NCBI GenBank assembly: GCA_034440615.1
Contig: JAOTOM010003935.1
Span: 124,001 to 188,000 of the forward strand
Length of the DNA stretch: 64,000 bases
Origin: Ashinkailepas kermadecensis
Lineage: Eukaryota > Arthropoda > Thecostraca > Neolepadidae
Direction: 5' to 3'
The position numbers were made by a program, and so were the translations under genes. The notes under the pieces were generated by a model. It worked only from the letters and a program-made list of their open reading frames with translations, ran no database searches and was not told the origin of the DNA. This document shows, in pieces, positions 21,918-33,449 of the stretch; position 1 is the first letter of the stretch; every line of letters starts with the position of its first letter.

Positions 21918-22170
21918 CCGCCCCGGTAGCTCAGTTGGTAAGAGCGCTGGCCTGCTCTGGTCTCCCCTGTACTGGCAACGCAGGGTTCGAGTCGCTTCGC
22001 GCGCTCACATTTAGTCCCCGGCTGGGAGGGTCAGTTGGCAGCTGGCCCGATAAGGCCGGGGACGAGCTACCGGGCGGCCGTGCCGATGCATTGACGGCAC
22101 GTTAAACTTTCGGTCAAAATTCTGCCGTTGAACTGGAATTCATGGATCGGGTGGTGGGGCCAGGGTTCAC
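21918..22170 (+). mobile_element. Second tRNA-derived SINE family
   Basis: It begins CCGCCCCGGTAGCTCAGTTGG, a good box A, and has box B GGGTTCGAGTCG. An extended insert occupies the anticodon region, so it is not a plain tRNA. The downstream body contains GACGAGCTACCGGG and TTGACGGCACGTTAAAC, a common style of SINE body. Only one copy is seen here, so the end is approximate. Confidence 0.6.
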
Positions 22171-22690
22171 GCAACAAGCTCTGCTTAGCAATAGGACCCT
22201 GGTTCATAAAGCCACCCCAAAAAGAACTCGGATTAAATTTGCTAAAAAATTAAGGGCGTCAGACGAGCGAGGACCTTGGCTCCGGGGTTGCAGGCACGGA
22301 ATTGGGCATCACGGAGATCGGACGTTCAGCGTCCATATCGCAACTGGGCTGTCACAGCAGTACGTGGAGACACGGGCGCCTGCACAAGCTGTGTCGCCCG
22401 CGCACAGTGGTGACGTGGCACGCATTGTCTATCGGAATAGCTGCATACTGTATAGATACTAGAGTAAACGTGAAGCGCGCAGCCACAATGTCCACGTGAC
22501 TACAATACGTTTTTAAGGGCTTTAACACGGTTAATACGCGCATTTCACCCCGAGATGCTTCCATTTTTGTGAAACTGCGTCCCTCACTCGGTATCCATGT
22601 CTTCATGGTGACTGCACAGACACTGATCTGAACTTAAAGCACAATATGCTGCAGCAATGTCTTGTGCTCGCCAGCAGCTTCCGGGCTGTA
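22171..22690. other. Sbf intron 2, no feature
   Basis: Ordinary sequence between the second SINE family and the truncated SINE. Confidence 0.5.
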
Positions 22691-22788
22691 GTTGGTTGGT
22701 TGGTTATTGGTTTTACGACACGTCGACCGTTGAGTCATGCAGCGTCGCCAATCTCTCACGCCGATTGGTCGCGGGCGAAGAGTAGCGA
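22691..22788 (-). mobile_element. SINE, 5'-truncated
   Basis: Minus strand from GTCGCTACTCTTCGCCCG through GTCGTAAAACCAATAACC and AACCAACC. The tRNA head is missing. It lies 196 bp downstream of Sbf exon 2 in the transcription direction. Confidence 0.85.
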
Positions 22789-22983
22789 CGGAAATTTGGA
22801 TGGCCAAGCATCATGCTCAGCATACAAACAAAGCCGAACAACTTCGCCAAAAAAAACATCCAGAGCAAATGCATCTTCTACGTGAAGACGGGTTCGCCGG
22901 TGGGACGAAAACGGCAGGATGCGGACCGCAGCGGCGAACGGGGAGTGACACCCGCCAATAACGCAGGCAGATCCGACACGTAC

Positions 22984-23069
22984 CAGCTCGATTCCGTCAA
23001 TGAAGGGCGTGTCATCCCAGTCCACCGTGGGAAACCGCTGCAGAATCTTGCCACAACTGACTCCTTGTT
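22984..23069 (-). CDS. Sbf: Sbf coding exon 2
   Basis: The minus strand has a pyrimidine-rich acceptor (TTTGTCTTCCATTCCAG), then AA plus 28 codons ending at GAG CTG|GTACGT. The peptide contains GKILQRFPTVDWDDTPF and ends IDGIEL, which matches the conserved uDENN segment (ILQRFP..DW.D.PF..GIEL) of SBF1/SBF2. It enters in phase 1 and leaves in phase 0, and both agree with its neighbours. Intron 1 upstream is about 8.1 kb. A truncated SINE lies about 190 bp downstream in the transcription direction. Confidence 0.92.
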
Positions 23070-23353
23070 CTGGAATGGAAGACAAAGCCGTTGGAAAACA
23101 GACCAACACGGGCCAACAAGGACCGCTAGGAACCAGACAAATTTCGGCGTGCTGTTTGACAATTAAACCAAGGAACAGGGATATATTGCCCACTGTCAGC
23201 AGACCACGATACAAATCCTATGACGATTATCATAATTATAAAATGAGGCTTGGCCATGCCACACACACACACATATCTATATATACCTACCAAAATCTGG
23301 CTCAGAAATATTCTGACATCAATATACTTCATTTATTAATCATTAAAATAAAA

Positions 23354-23355
<2 letters not shown>

Positions 23356-23399
<44 letters not shown>
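23356..23399. repeat. (TA)n microsatellite
   Basis: TA dinucleotide run in Sbf intron 1, about 290 bp upstream of exon 2 on the gene strand. Confidence 0.95.
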
Positions 23400-23402
<3 letters not shown>

Positions 23403-23943
23403 TATTCAGGCATGGAACTATTACAATTTTAATTACTGGCACCAAAATACACGAACACTGCACACACGCCGACGGAAAAGGATACAAATCAACCGAGTCA
23501 TGAAGCATACCAATAGCTAAATGAAGTAGGATGTCTATACGTAAAAATACAAGCCACTTGGTGCACCAACGCTTTTGCACAATGGTGGAATCATATGAAC
23601 GTGAGCTTAAGCTTGTTAGGCTGGATTCATAAAACGCAGGTCAATTCGGTGGCATATCTCTCACGGTCAATGGCCACCGATCAGGTGCGGATTGCGGTGC
23701 GATTTGGCAATGGTGAGGAAACGCGATATTCCAAACAGCAATTCAAAGCAGCTGTCCCGACTCGAAGCAAAACCACACTGGACACTCCCAACACACGCCT
23801 GCGATGAAACACGCAAACAATTTACACCCCACAACACACATAGCAAGGATCAAAGAAATTAATTAATTCCCCAAAGAACTAACGACAGCACCACTTCAAA
23901 AGCCCGAAACCACCGAAATTCAAATAATCACTCCACGAGCCAA
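23400..23943. other. Sbf intron 1, no feature
   Basis: Nothing recognised between the TA run and the LINE 3' end. Confidence 0.5.
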
Positions 23944-24430
23944 CCTGTTTGTTTTGTTTGTTTATTTGGGCTTAAGGGCGCCTGAACTGCTAGTGGTTAT
24001 CTAGCGCCCATAACTGTTTTATTCTTCAGAACATGATATGGGATTCGACATGACAATTATTGAAAGGGAGATAACGTGAAACTTAGTAGCAGCTAAGTAA
24101 CGGTATATTTTGCCTTTGGCAACGATCTCCGAGCTGTCTCCTAAAACATCAGTGTACGACATTGCATGACAGTTTGGACCAAAGTAACGCATTCGTTCCT
24201 CCTGGAAGTTGCGGCATGAAAACAGTATGTGGCGAACTGTCATATGTGCGTCACATCGAGAACAGCGTGGTTTTTCCTCCTTGATCGGAAGGTGTCTGTG
24301 TGTAGCGTAAGTGTGCCCTATTCGCAGCCGTGCCAAAATTATCTCTTCCCTCCCACACTTCTTCAGTGACGACAGCCGTGGTACCAAAACTTGTTTGATA
24401 GATCGGTCCACGAGCCAGCCATCCATCTAT
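23944..24430 (-). mobile_element. I-group LINE, 5'-truncated copy with intact 3' end
   Basis: On the minus strand a frame of about 135 codons (24426-24019) ends SNPISCSEE, followed by a short 3' UTR and the tail hairpin (arms at 24009-24004 and 23981-23976, GGGCGC/GCGCCC). The tail is TTAAGCCCAAATAAACAAAC. The coding part keeps the C..C.......H....C block intact. It sits in Sbf intron 1, next to a CpG-rich patch. Confidence 0.85.
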
Positions 24431-24529
24431 CATCAACCACTTGCTATCACCGGCATCAGCTGCAGCATTATAGCGCATTAGCTGGAACAGCATATCGTCC
24501 CACCACATCGCCGCACGCCCTGCAACCGC

Positions 24530-24870
24530 GTCGAGGCAGGAACAGCTCCCACGCGCCTCCAATTCCGTCACGGCCCAGGACAGCCGTGTGGGCACCCTGA
24601 CCGGCGCGGGAACGCTGTGGGATCAGGCGAAACGTCCGGCATCGAGGCGCGTCGCGGCTTCCTGTGTGATTCACGTAATGGTTGCCGGCGAAGGCCGCTG
24701 CTGCTGGGCTCGCGAGGTGTCGCGCCGGCGCGGCGGGGACGCGCCCGCCCACCGGCCGTGCCTCCGACGGCGGCCGCCCCAGATGGCGGGGGCGGGTGTG
24801 GCTGCTGACACGCGCCGGCTGGGGCCGCCTCGGCGAACGCGCTGCTGATTTCCCGAATCGCAGCCGAGCC
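24530..24870. promoter_or_regulatory. CpG-rich patch in Sbf intron 1
   Basis: About 340 bp dense in CpG with GGGGCGGG-like and GATGGCGG sequences, sharply richer than its flanks. It may be a CpG island or alternative promoter. No exon recognised beside it. Confidence 0.3.
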
Positions 24871-24899
24871 GATTCACGGTCGGGCAAAACAGAGGCCAC

Positions 24900-25155
24900 G
24901 GAAGATTCACGGAGGATACACAGGGGATACACAGTCGGTATAGTTGGATTTCACAGGAGAAATGGAGGTTGATACACAGGGTATATAGTAGGGATACACA
25001 GGGAATATAGAGGGGATACACAGTGGATACAGAGGTGATACACAGGGGGTATAATTGGGATACATAGCGGATATAGAGAGGACACACAGGGAGTATAGAG
25101 TGGATACCCAGGGGATACAGATGGGTTACACAGAGGGTACAGAGAAGATACCCGG
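24900..25155. repeat. GATACACAGGG-type short tandem repeat
   Basis: Degenerate units of about 16-17 bp (GGATACACAGTGGATACAGA). A diverged continuation (CCCAGGGG, GGGACACTC) follows the SINE at 25200-25358. A fragment of the LINE tail (CAGGGCGCATCGACCATATT) sits between. Confidence 0.8.
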
Positions 25156-25199
25156 GGACGAGGCTCAGGGCGCATCGACCATATTGACAATATAACTAG

Positions 25200-25358
25200 G
25201 GGGACGAGTGGTCTAGGGGTAAGATGCTCGTCTCACAATCGAAAGGTTGTGGGTTCGAGTCTCACCTGTCGCTATTCTTCGCCCGCGACCAATTGGCGTG
25301 AGAGATTGGCGACGCTACATGACTCAACGGTCGACGTGTCGTAAAAACCAATAACCGT
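25200..25358 (+). mobile_element. tRNA-derived SINE, full length
   Basis: The head GGGGACGAGTGGTCTAGGGG holds box A (TGGTCTAGGGGTA) and is followed by box B (GGTTCGAGTCT). The body contains CTTCGCCCGCGACCAATTGG and a 3' tail ends CGTAAAAACCAATAACC. The 12-bp duplication CAATATAACTAG at 25188-25199 and 25359-25370 fixes both ends. The tRNA part is most like a tRNA-Val arrangement (loop CTCACAA), but its acceptor stem no longer pairs, so it is not a working tRNA gene. Confidence 0.93.
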
Positions 25359-25510
25359 CAATATAACTAGAGACGATAAACAGAGGGATACCCAGGGGAA
25401 GGGTGACGAACAGTAGACAAATGGGACACTCAAATACATAAGAACACACATGGGGCACTCGGGAATGAGTAGGGGACACATCGGAGACACTCGTGAACAT
25501 ATGGGGGGCA

Positions 25511-26589
25511 ATCGGGACATGTAAAACTCTACTCGTACCCATGTTACGGAGATCAATGCGGCGCAGCAATAATGGACGACGAAATATTTTGTTCTCAAGT
25601 TTTGTGACCTTCGATATATTATGGATTCAACAGAACGGTCAACACATTGATTGACCACAAACAGATTGATTCCACAGCGCGATCATTGGGAGAGAACTCC
25701 AAAACTCAAATGATTTTCTGTCCAATAATTATGGGCGCAGTACGATGTGTCACGAAGTCATAAAGTGTGTATACTTAATATGAGCCACAAGGGTCCATCC
25801 AGTTAAGTCTGTAAGTGGAAGATATCATAAGCCCGGCAAAAAGACCCACCACAACCATCACCACATCCTAAAGAAACCATCCACCAACATCCCACACACC
25901 TATCAGTGCTTATCTACCCGAGCTATCCAGCCCTATCCCCTTCCCCTTGATCCCTCTTAACACATGTGGATTGAATGCCTTACCAATAATTTTCAAACTG
26001 CATCCATGCCTGCTTAAAGGGGTCTGTGCCGTGCACACTTACTTAGCATAAATCTCACTCCATCCATCACTAATGGATGTAGGTGAGGGCGGGTTCGGGT
26101 GTCCTGGAGCGCGTGTTGGGTGGGGGGGGGGAGGATGAATGGTGGAGGCGGCAGAAACAACGAAGTTAGGATGAAATACAATCAAATACGCATTAATGAC
26201 GAAGGAGGGGTTGCGGAAAATGACAATTTGGGTCATGGCTCAAGATCGGCATTTCCTTCGGAGCCAGTGCCACAAAGGCGTTAATGTGGATCCTTTGGTC
26301 ATTTACAATGTACATTTTCAGCCACTCTCCAATCCAAAAAAATAGCACAAGGAATGTGGGACAATTTCTTTCTAGGTTCAAGGCATAAAAAGGATCCCAT
26401 GACGTCAGAGTCCCAATCGCTCTCGTGTCGTGCTGTGTGATGTCAACAAGGCTCACTGCGACGCAAACACTATTTTGGGCCTTTCGGAACACCCAAAGCA
26501 AACTGCCTATATCTAACCGCAAACGAGTTGGTGCCGTTCCTGTCAAAAACCAGAAATATGCATACAACAACGCAACAACCGGTACGATC
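25511..26589. other. Sbf intron 1, no feature
   Basis: No recognised gene or transposon. A short G-run at 26120. Confidence 0.5.
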
Positions 26590-27265
26590 GAGCACCAGGC
26601 CCAGCCCGACAACTGATTACCCCGCGCACCCGCGTCAAACTCCAGACAGCCAGCAGTCCACAACGCAACAACAGGTACAGTTGAGCAACAGGCCCAGCCC
26701 GACAACTGATTACCCCGCGCACCCGCGTCAAACTCCAGACAGCCAGCAGGCCCAGCCCGACAACTGATTACCCCGCGCACCCGCGTCAAACTCCAGACAG
26801 CCAGCAGTCCACAACGCAACAACAGGTACAGTTGAGCAACAGGCCCAGCCCGACAACTGATTACCCCGCGCACCCGCGTCAAACTCCAGACAGCCAGCAG
26901 TCCACAACGCAACAACAGGTACAGTTGAGCAACAGGCCCAGCCCGACAACTGATTACCCCGCGCACCGGCGTCAAACTCCAGACAGCCAGCAGGCCCAGC
27001 CCGACAACTGATTACCCCGCGCACCCGCGTCAAACTCCAGACAGCCAGCAGTCCACAACGCAACAACAGGTACAGTTGAGCAACAGGCCCAGCTCGACAA
27101 CTGATTACCCCGCGCACCCGCGTCAAACTCCAGACAGCCAGCAGGCCCAGCCCGACAACTGATTACCCCGCGCACCGGCGTCAAACTCCAGACAGCCAGC
27201 AGTCCCAGCCCGACAACTGATTACCCCGCGCACCGGCGTCAAACTCCAGACAGCCAGCAGTCCCG
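26590..27265. repeat. Two-part minisatellite (56-bp and ~93-bp units)
   Basis: CAGGCCCAGCCCGACAACTG, ATTACCCCGCGCACCCGCGT and CAAACTCCAGACAGCCAG form the short unit. The long unit adds CAGTCCACAACGCAACAACA and GGTACAGTTGAGCAA. The two alternate irregularly. Open frames across it are artefacts. Confidence 0.9.
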
Positions 27266-28240
27266 GTTGGCGGCAGCCTCCACCGGGGACGGCCGCCAGA
27301 CACCAGGCGAGATTGCAACACGGAACCTCGCGCCGTCTCCGAGACGGTCCAGTCGATTGTGACGTCATCGCCGGATATTGGGCGGTCCGGCGCAGGCGCC
27401 GGCGCCGCTGCCGCCCTGCTGCGCTATTACCGAGCCAGACCGACCAGAGGTGGACTCAACCGAACTCTGGATCGCCACACACGTCACGTACGCCAAACGT
27501 CACACACGCTAAGCTCATCACACACCACTCGCACGTCATAAATGTCACGCATGTCGCATATGTCAAGCGAGTAACCATAGTATATGCTAGGGGGATATGA
27601 TCCATCGGTTTAATAGTAATCATCCATATTTGTTACTTTTCCGATTTACTCCCATTTGCCAGGCACGGAACATGTTTTCATCCCATCTTGCAGAAATGTC
27701 CAAATGCACGCGTCAATCTATATTTAGCCACGACTACTCATGCTCACGCCATTTCCGCATTTGGTGTGGCGAAGACCGGGAGATAACGGCCCGGGTGACT
27801 CTTGGTCTGCGGTTTGACAGTTGGACCGCTGAGTCAAACATCACGACTGCCTACAAGTGTCTTTAGCCCAGACGGGCAGGAGCTTCCACCGGTCGCAGCT
27901 CGGCATTGATTGGTTTCGGGCGCGCCAACTGCACACGCCGTGTCTGTCGCTCGGCCAGCCGGTAAAGGTGTTCGCTGCGTATTGTGATGACGCTGGCCAC
28001 CACCTGCACCATCCAACCCTCCGTCGCCTCCCCGTCCATCCACACGCACCCGACACTGGCTGCAAGTCCCGGCCCGGCTGCCGCTGGCGGCGGGTGAGGG
28101 GCGGGGGCTCCACTGCGATCGCGGCGAGACTCACCGGAAGCCGGACTGAACGTTGACCCCGCGGTCGGGGATGACACCCAGCCGTTCCATGCTGCATGTC
28201 CGTCCGTCCGTCCCGACTGCGGCCAGAGTACGGCAGGCAC
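27266..28240. promoter_or_regulatory. CpG-rich region with CRE and NRF1-like sites in Sbf intron 1
   Basis: A full TGACGTCA (27359-27366) lies near GGCGCAGGCGCCGGCGCC (27389-27406), and 27860-28190 is also CpG-rich. A minus-strand frame (28240-27863) reads VWMDGEATEGWMVQVVASVI, protein-like in feel but without homology that I recognise. It may be an internal promoter or an unrecognised exon. Confidence 0.3.
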
Positions 28241-28845
28241 GAGTGGGGGTGGGGGACAGAGGTCGGCGATACGAATGGAGTCCAGGCGTGTGTATGTTTA
28301 TGTCTTTTATTGTGGTCCCGGTATCTTTGTTCGGAAAACATGGACGTTTTCGGGCAACAGTTGGTCGTGCATCTTTGCGTACGATTCAGTTGGAGGTCGG
28401 CGGTGTTTCGGAAAATCGATGGTCGCTTTGCCGCATGTCTGGTGTCTGACACGTCCACGGGCCGAGTGTCAGTTGTGAGACTTGTGAGCCTTATTTTTTT
28501 AAACAAATAATAATGAATCCATCTGGCCATAGATCCATGTTTATTACCCATTGTTCCTTTCCGTCAGCTACAAGGTCCGTTCTAATCAGCCACACGCAGG
28601 GACGTAGTCAGGGATCGTCCAAGCAGGAGGCCGATTTTGCGAAGGGGCCTGAACTACCGCGACACATTTAGCCTTTATATTGTAGAAAATTTAACTGGAA
28701 AAGCACCCTTTTTCCTTGAAACAATAAAGTTCGTGTTTTGTTTCATCCTCATTCAGGCCCAGGTCGTCCGATTCTCTCCCTCCCAAGTTGCAAGCAAACG
28801 GCAAGGCACTGTAAGTAAACATGGCAGTGCATTCCTGAACCAAGA

Positions 28846-29211
28846 ATGCAAACTGCCTAAACATACACCCAGATGCAGGATGTCAAAACTTCATAAGGAA
28901 GGACGTCAATTCAATATTCGATAACGGGCAGGTAAACGCTTGTATGGGCCCTCATGCGCTATTAAAGGTCAGCACGCATGGAAGTTCATGTGCCAAGATC
29001 CTAGTGGAAATGGCAAAAATAGCACTGTATGCAAACTGCCTAAACATACACCCAGATGCAGGATGTCAAAACTTCATAAGGAAGGACGTCAATTCAATAT
29101 TCGATAACGGGCAGGTAAACGCTTGTATGGGCCCTCATGCACTATTAAAGGTCAGCATGCATGGAAGTTCATGTGCCAAGATCCTGGTGGAAATGGCAAA
29201 AAATAGCACTG
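28846..29211. repeat. 183-bp tandem duplication
   Basis: 28846-29028 and 29029-29211 are near-identical (ATGCAAACTGCCTAAACATA ... TGGCAAAAATAGCACTGT). Two copies, recent by identity, in Sbf intron 1. Confidence 0.93.
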
Positions 29212-31142
29212 TATAATGGGGAGGGTTTGGTCACAAAACAGACTAATGCTGCAGTGCATTGCATAAATACATAGTAGTGTAGGTACAGCATTTGGTGTTG
29301 CAGCTGCAAAGCATGCTGCAGTCCATTGCTCACCAAGTGACTTAATTGCAGGTAACGTAACTACAGGTAACTTATAAAATAGAAAGAGTAATTAAAGATG
29401 CCTCTGCCAGGAGAAAAGTGCATGGGTTCACCCTCATCTCCTTTTCCTATTATGATCCCAAGAGGCACTTTCACTAAAAAAGAATGCTATCAAAATAAAA
29501 AATAAATAAAAATGTGATAGAAATTGTGTCATCTACTACTCTGAGCTAATGTTGGAAGGTCATGTGGATACCTACATTGAGAAAACTGCAGCAGTTCCAT
29601 AAAGAGTCAATTTGGAGGTTAATTCATCTAAATTGACCGGCTTGATGACATCTGACAACCTGATACAAAAAATATGTAACAACATGTCGAATTGGCAGAG
29701 GAATATGCACTCCAAATTTTGGCAAACAGGTATGAACTTTTTTGCCATCACAGATATTTGCCAGTGAGAGGCAGAATCTATCCCTCAGTTGGGCATGGAT
29801 GCATGTGTCCCCCAGTTGGGAATTCAAGATTAGTTGATTACAGGATTATCATATACTATTTTGAAATGCTATTCATAATTTGTCACCTATTCACCTGTGT
29901 GAAAGTCCATTGGCATCACTGCAGATTTGGGAAAATGGAACATACAGATTTGTAGTTTGATAGCTTCCATGCAATGCCAGCATCATGTTACATTTCACAA
30001 ACTTTGGGAGAATGCAATCATCTATCCACCCTTTGGCCTGTCTTCAAAGTACTGCAGTTGGCTCAATGAAGCACACCAGCAGTATGGTCTTTTACACACT
30101 AAATCACAATGGCCCCATATAACTTGAGCATTATACTATGCTGGCACAATACATTTATATGCATCCAGACATGGTAATCTAGCACTTATAGCCTCCTAGT
30201 AGCTCACCTCCTCAGTGCAAATTTTGGTTTTGGCCTCTGGTGCCAGAGTGTAATTAGTTAGTTATGTGGGTTTAGGCTCACTTCAATTAAATATATGATC
30301 TTTTAGCACTCACCAGTGAAAAAAAATCCTTGCAATGCCAAAATAATATCATTCAATTTGGAGTTCATACTTGCCATATAATTGTAAGAATCTGCATTGA
30401 TTAGCATGGCTACCTACAATGAAAAACACTGTTTGTACATGCAAACTAAATTAATGATAGGAATTGTTACTTCACTGTTACTCCAGTGAAGGTGCCACTC
30501 CAGAATTGCATACATTTATGGGCTTTATCATGCTTTAAGGTGTTTGCAAAACAAGTTTTACACACATTTTGACTCCATACAGTAAATAAAGGGGTTAGTT
30601 TTAGCTAAGCTAGGATAGTTTAAGATTTTTAATGTTGGAAACTTGATTTTTGGGTAGAAAAAAAATCATTTTGCTTCAAAAGCTGTCTGGCTACATTAGG
30701 TTATATTGGGTTACGTTTTTTACTTGGCAACTTTTGGAAACCATTGCTTGGCATTTTACAAATTATCTGTGATATTCTAGGTATCACAATATTGCATGTT
30801 ATATTATCGCAAATCACATCAGAAAGCAGCACAACACGTTTTTGTCCAAAATATTGACTCAGGGGCTTCCTCTACATATTTGCCAAGAAGTGTTCTTACT
30901 TGCATTGCCACCCAAATATTCCAATTCCTACCTAGGTACCCTACCTACCAATTTTCCAAACTTGTACAAGTGGTGACTTGTCATTTGATTGGAAAGGGAA
31001 GCTTGAACTAAGCCAGACAGCTAAGATGTTAAGATACCTAGTCCATAGCTAAAACATGCACCCACCTACCTAATTAATGGTGATTATAATCACAACAGGT
31101 GAAGACAGGTAAGTAGGGGTATGTTGATGCAAAGGAACTTAC
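29212..31142. other. Sbf intron 1, CpG-free stretch
   Basis: AT-rich. About 29690-30710 contains no CpG at all. No coding or transposon signal. Confidence 0.6.
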
Positions 31143-31197
31143 TGTCTTTTCCATGATTGTAACCAACGACAACGAAGTAGTCAGCCAATCTTGACAT
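31143..31197 (-). CDS. Sbf: Sbf (MTMR5/13 family) coding exon 1, start of DENN domain
   Basis: Reading the minus strand from ATG at 31197 gives MSRLADYFVVVGYNHGKD, then one base before a consensus donor (A|GTAAGT). This is the characteristic N-terminus of SET-binding factor proteins, which are myotubularin-family pseudophosphatases with a DENN Rab-exchange module. In animals they partner active myotubularins in endosomal phosphoinositide control and act on Rab GTPases such as Rab21. The exon ends in phase 1, and the next recognised exon (22984-23069) begins with the two bases needed to complete a Lys codon, so the join is in frame. Exons 1-4 together give 128 residues of a protein that is usually about 1,800-2,000 residues, and the rest lies left of the window. 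The 5' UTR limit is not determinable. Recognition is from memory of the family; the splice phases are seen directly. Confidence 0.9.
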
Positions 31198-31302
31198 GAT
31201 ATTGAAGCAGCTATATTTGCACTTGCATAGTACTGTGTAGATTCTGCCCTTTCACACTGCCAAAGACCACAATTCACCGATACCGTCACATCCTCATCAC
31301 AC

Positions 31303-31309
31303 CCCAATC
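31303..31309 (-). promoter_or_regulatory. Candidate CCAAT box upstream of Sbf start codon
   Basis: The plus strand reads CCAATCA (ATTGG on the coding strand) about 110 bp upstream of the Sbf ATG. The surrounding 31270-31350 stretch is richer in CpG than the intron just downstream. Spacing suits a promoter element if the 5' UTR is short. No TATA box is obvious. This is inference only; no transcript start can be read from sequence. Confidence 0.3.
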
Positions 31310-31458
31310 AGCGGATAGGCGTGCCCCGCATACTCGCGGTGCCGCATCGTACTGGGGATAACAGAAACAAGGGGCGTTATCCCAATTGCTACCAGAAACT
31401 TCCTGCGCTTCCATATCACATAAATGACGTATTTTGTGTTTCAACGTTGCTCAGCGGA

Positions 31459-31980
31459 AGTCACATCATGGATGATGTACGCCTGGATTGGAAACTCCGC
31501 GTCGGTGCCTTTGATCTGCGCGTATCAGCGGTACCGACCTGCCACCTAGCGGAGGGTAAGTAAAAACACGGAAACGCGGCCAGTTTTAGGCCGTGCGCCT
31601 ATGGGAGCTCGGGGTACGCATTTCGTATTGGAATTTTGTCCAATTTATTCAGCCACCCAAGGAGGATTGCATCTGCATTTCATTACACAGAATTGATCAA
31701 GGAACCTTACCATTATTTACTTATTGATTTATTACGCTCCGTTCTGAAGTTGTCGTGATGCGAGGTGAAGGCATCTGTGAGAGGGAGCCCATTTCTACGA
31801 AAGGGTCGGCCCACCAATGTTGATTTATTAAAAGGATCGGAGGGGGCAAAATACATGAAGGCAATAGGCAGACCAAAATGAATAGGGGGTCACATTCCAT
31901 AGGCTCCCATGTTAGAAGTTGAAATTATTCCGGGTGATGGAAGCAAGCATTGAGGGGGCAGTTTCACCCTTAACACGCGC
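31459..31980 (+). repeat. Left arm of inverted duplication upstream of Sbf
   Basis: Shares GTACGCCTGGATTGGAAAC, GGGTAAGTAAAAACACGGAA, TTAGGCCGTGCGCCTATGGG, AATTGATCAAGGAACCTTAC and GGGTCGGCCCACCAATGTTG with the reverse complement of 33450-33985. Each arm has a strong donor-like GGGTAAGTA about 100 bp in. No family recognised. Confidence 0.8.
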
Positions 31981-33449
31981 CCTGGAGGGTCTCTGAAAAT
32001 TACGCGCACTGGAGGGGGGGGCGGATTCCGCCCCCCTAAGATCTCGGCTCCTATTAAAGCTGGAGGAACGACATTCGCAGGGTTGATGGGTACGGTAATG
32101 AACTCCATTGTGTGCACATTTCATGACCTTAGGTCAATATCTTCGAGGTCAAATGAGGTCACATTTGTCAAAATTTTCTTGTTTTGCGTGGCTTGGCTTG
32201 TCATTGTTATGGATCGCTGTGAATGTGTTTAAATGCTCCAGAATGGGCATCAATGATGTTTTGGACATTACTAATGATGAAATACAGATGCTAAACCCGA
32301 CATTTGACCTCAGGTCACCTATATAGCAGTACTTTATCAGGTCAGTTACCTGTTCCAGTTATCGGAACCGGGCCGCCCGCCCGACTGTTCCGTCGGGCAG
32401 CTCGGCGCTATCGGCTTCGCGAAGAAACGAGTGAAGTACATGAATAAAGTATGGAAACGCAATGACAAACAGTAGTGCATTTATGACAACATTCCAGTTG
32501 ATCAAGTTTGGTTCCATTAACCTGTCATGAACTTGACCTGACTTGACCTCGGTGACCTGACATGACCTTAAAACCATATAGCATATCAATATACATCAAA
32601 CAAGTCGCTAGTGTTTCCAAGAACACTTCCTTTTTGCAAATATACGGGAAGCGCATCAGCGCCGATTTTTGTGGTCTGGCGCTTGAATTTCTTTTTACTT
32701 TAGCGGCTCCTAACTTGAAAATTTTCGGCCGATTTCCATTTTTCTAACTTTAAAGGACGTGCCGGTCATTTCTAAGCAGGTACGCAGAAAATCGCGTATA
32801 TCGACCGGTACAATCTGCAGTTATGTACGAAAAACCGGAGGGGTGGACGGATTTCGCCCCCCCCTCCAGTGCGCGTGTTAAAGATAAGAATGGGCTGTTC
32901 TGCTATCGCCCCCACCCTCCTTGCTCTCTAGATATGTGGCTTATATTTTCCGGTGGAGTGGTTTACGCAACTGAATGGGTGAATACAGACTTCGGCGTAC
33001 CCACCAATACGCAAAGGGGATTGAGCGGAAGTTCCATGGAGGGTACAAGCCCCCTACACCATACCACTGACAAATTTATGATTTTGCCAAGGAGTCATTT
33101 CTCCAGAGGGGCGGCTCTTGGTCCAGTACATTTGGACGTGGTGCACTCCGATCTTCCAGTGAGGCACCATTTGTTTTTGTCTGAGGAGTGCCTTTCGCTG
33201 AAAAATTCGCGGCGTGTGTTCGGACTCTCACAGGACTGCCGTTCCCAGGCCGAGGAGCGCGTTGCGCTGAGAAATTCGAGGGAAGGGGTACACTGGAGCC
33301 TCCAAGAGAGGCGTCCTTCGGGTCATAAGGGGCGCCACTTTCGCTTCCTCCCCTTGGATCAGCCCTTGCAACATACGCTAGCTGGCAACGCCACTACCTC
33401 TCGCCGATTCTCTACCACTTGCCAGTTGTTCGACTCAGGGGTGTTGTTT
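31981..33449. other. Spacer of the inverted duplication
   Basis: About 1.47 kb between the arms. It contains a second, shorter inverted match: GCGCACTGGAGGGGGGGGCG near 32007 against its reverse complement near 32860. There are no recognisable coding domains. Several TGACCT/AGGTCA hexamers occur around 32127-32340 and 32520-32570. Confidence 0.5.

Noticed and set aside
25200..25272. True tRNA genes at SINE heads (also 51749, 62789, 21918)
   Set aside because: Acceptor stems do not pair, and in the copies at 25200, 51749 and 62789 the tRNA part continues into a SINE body bounded by target duplications.
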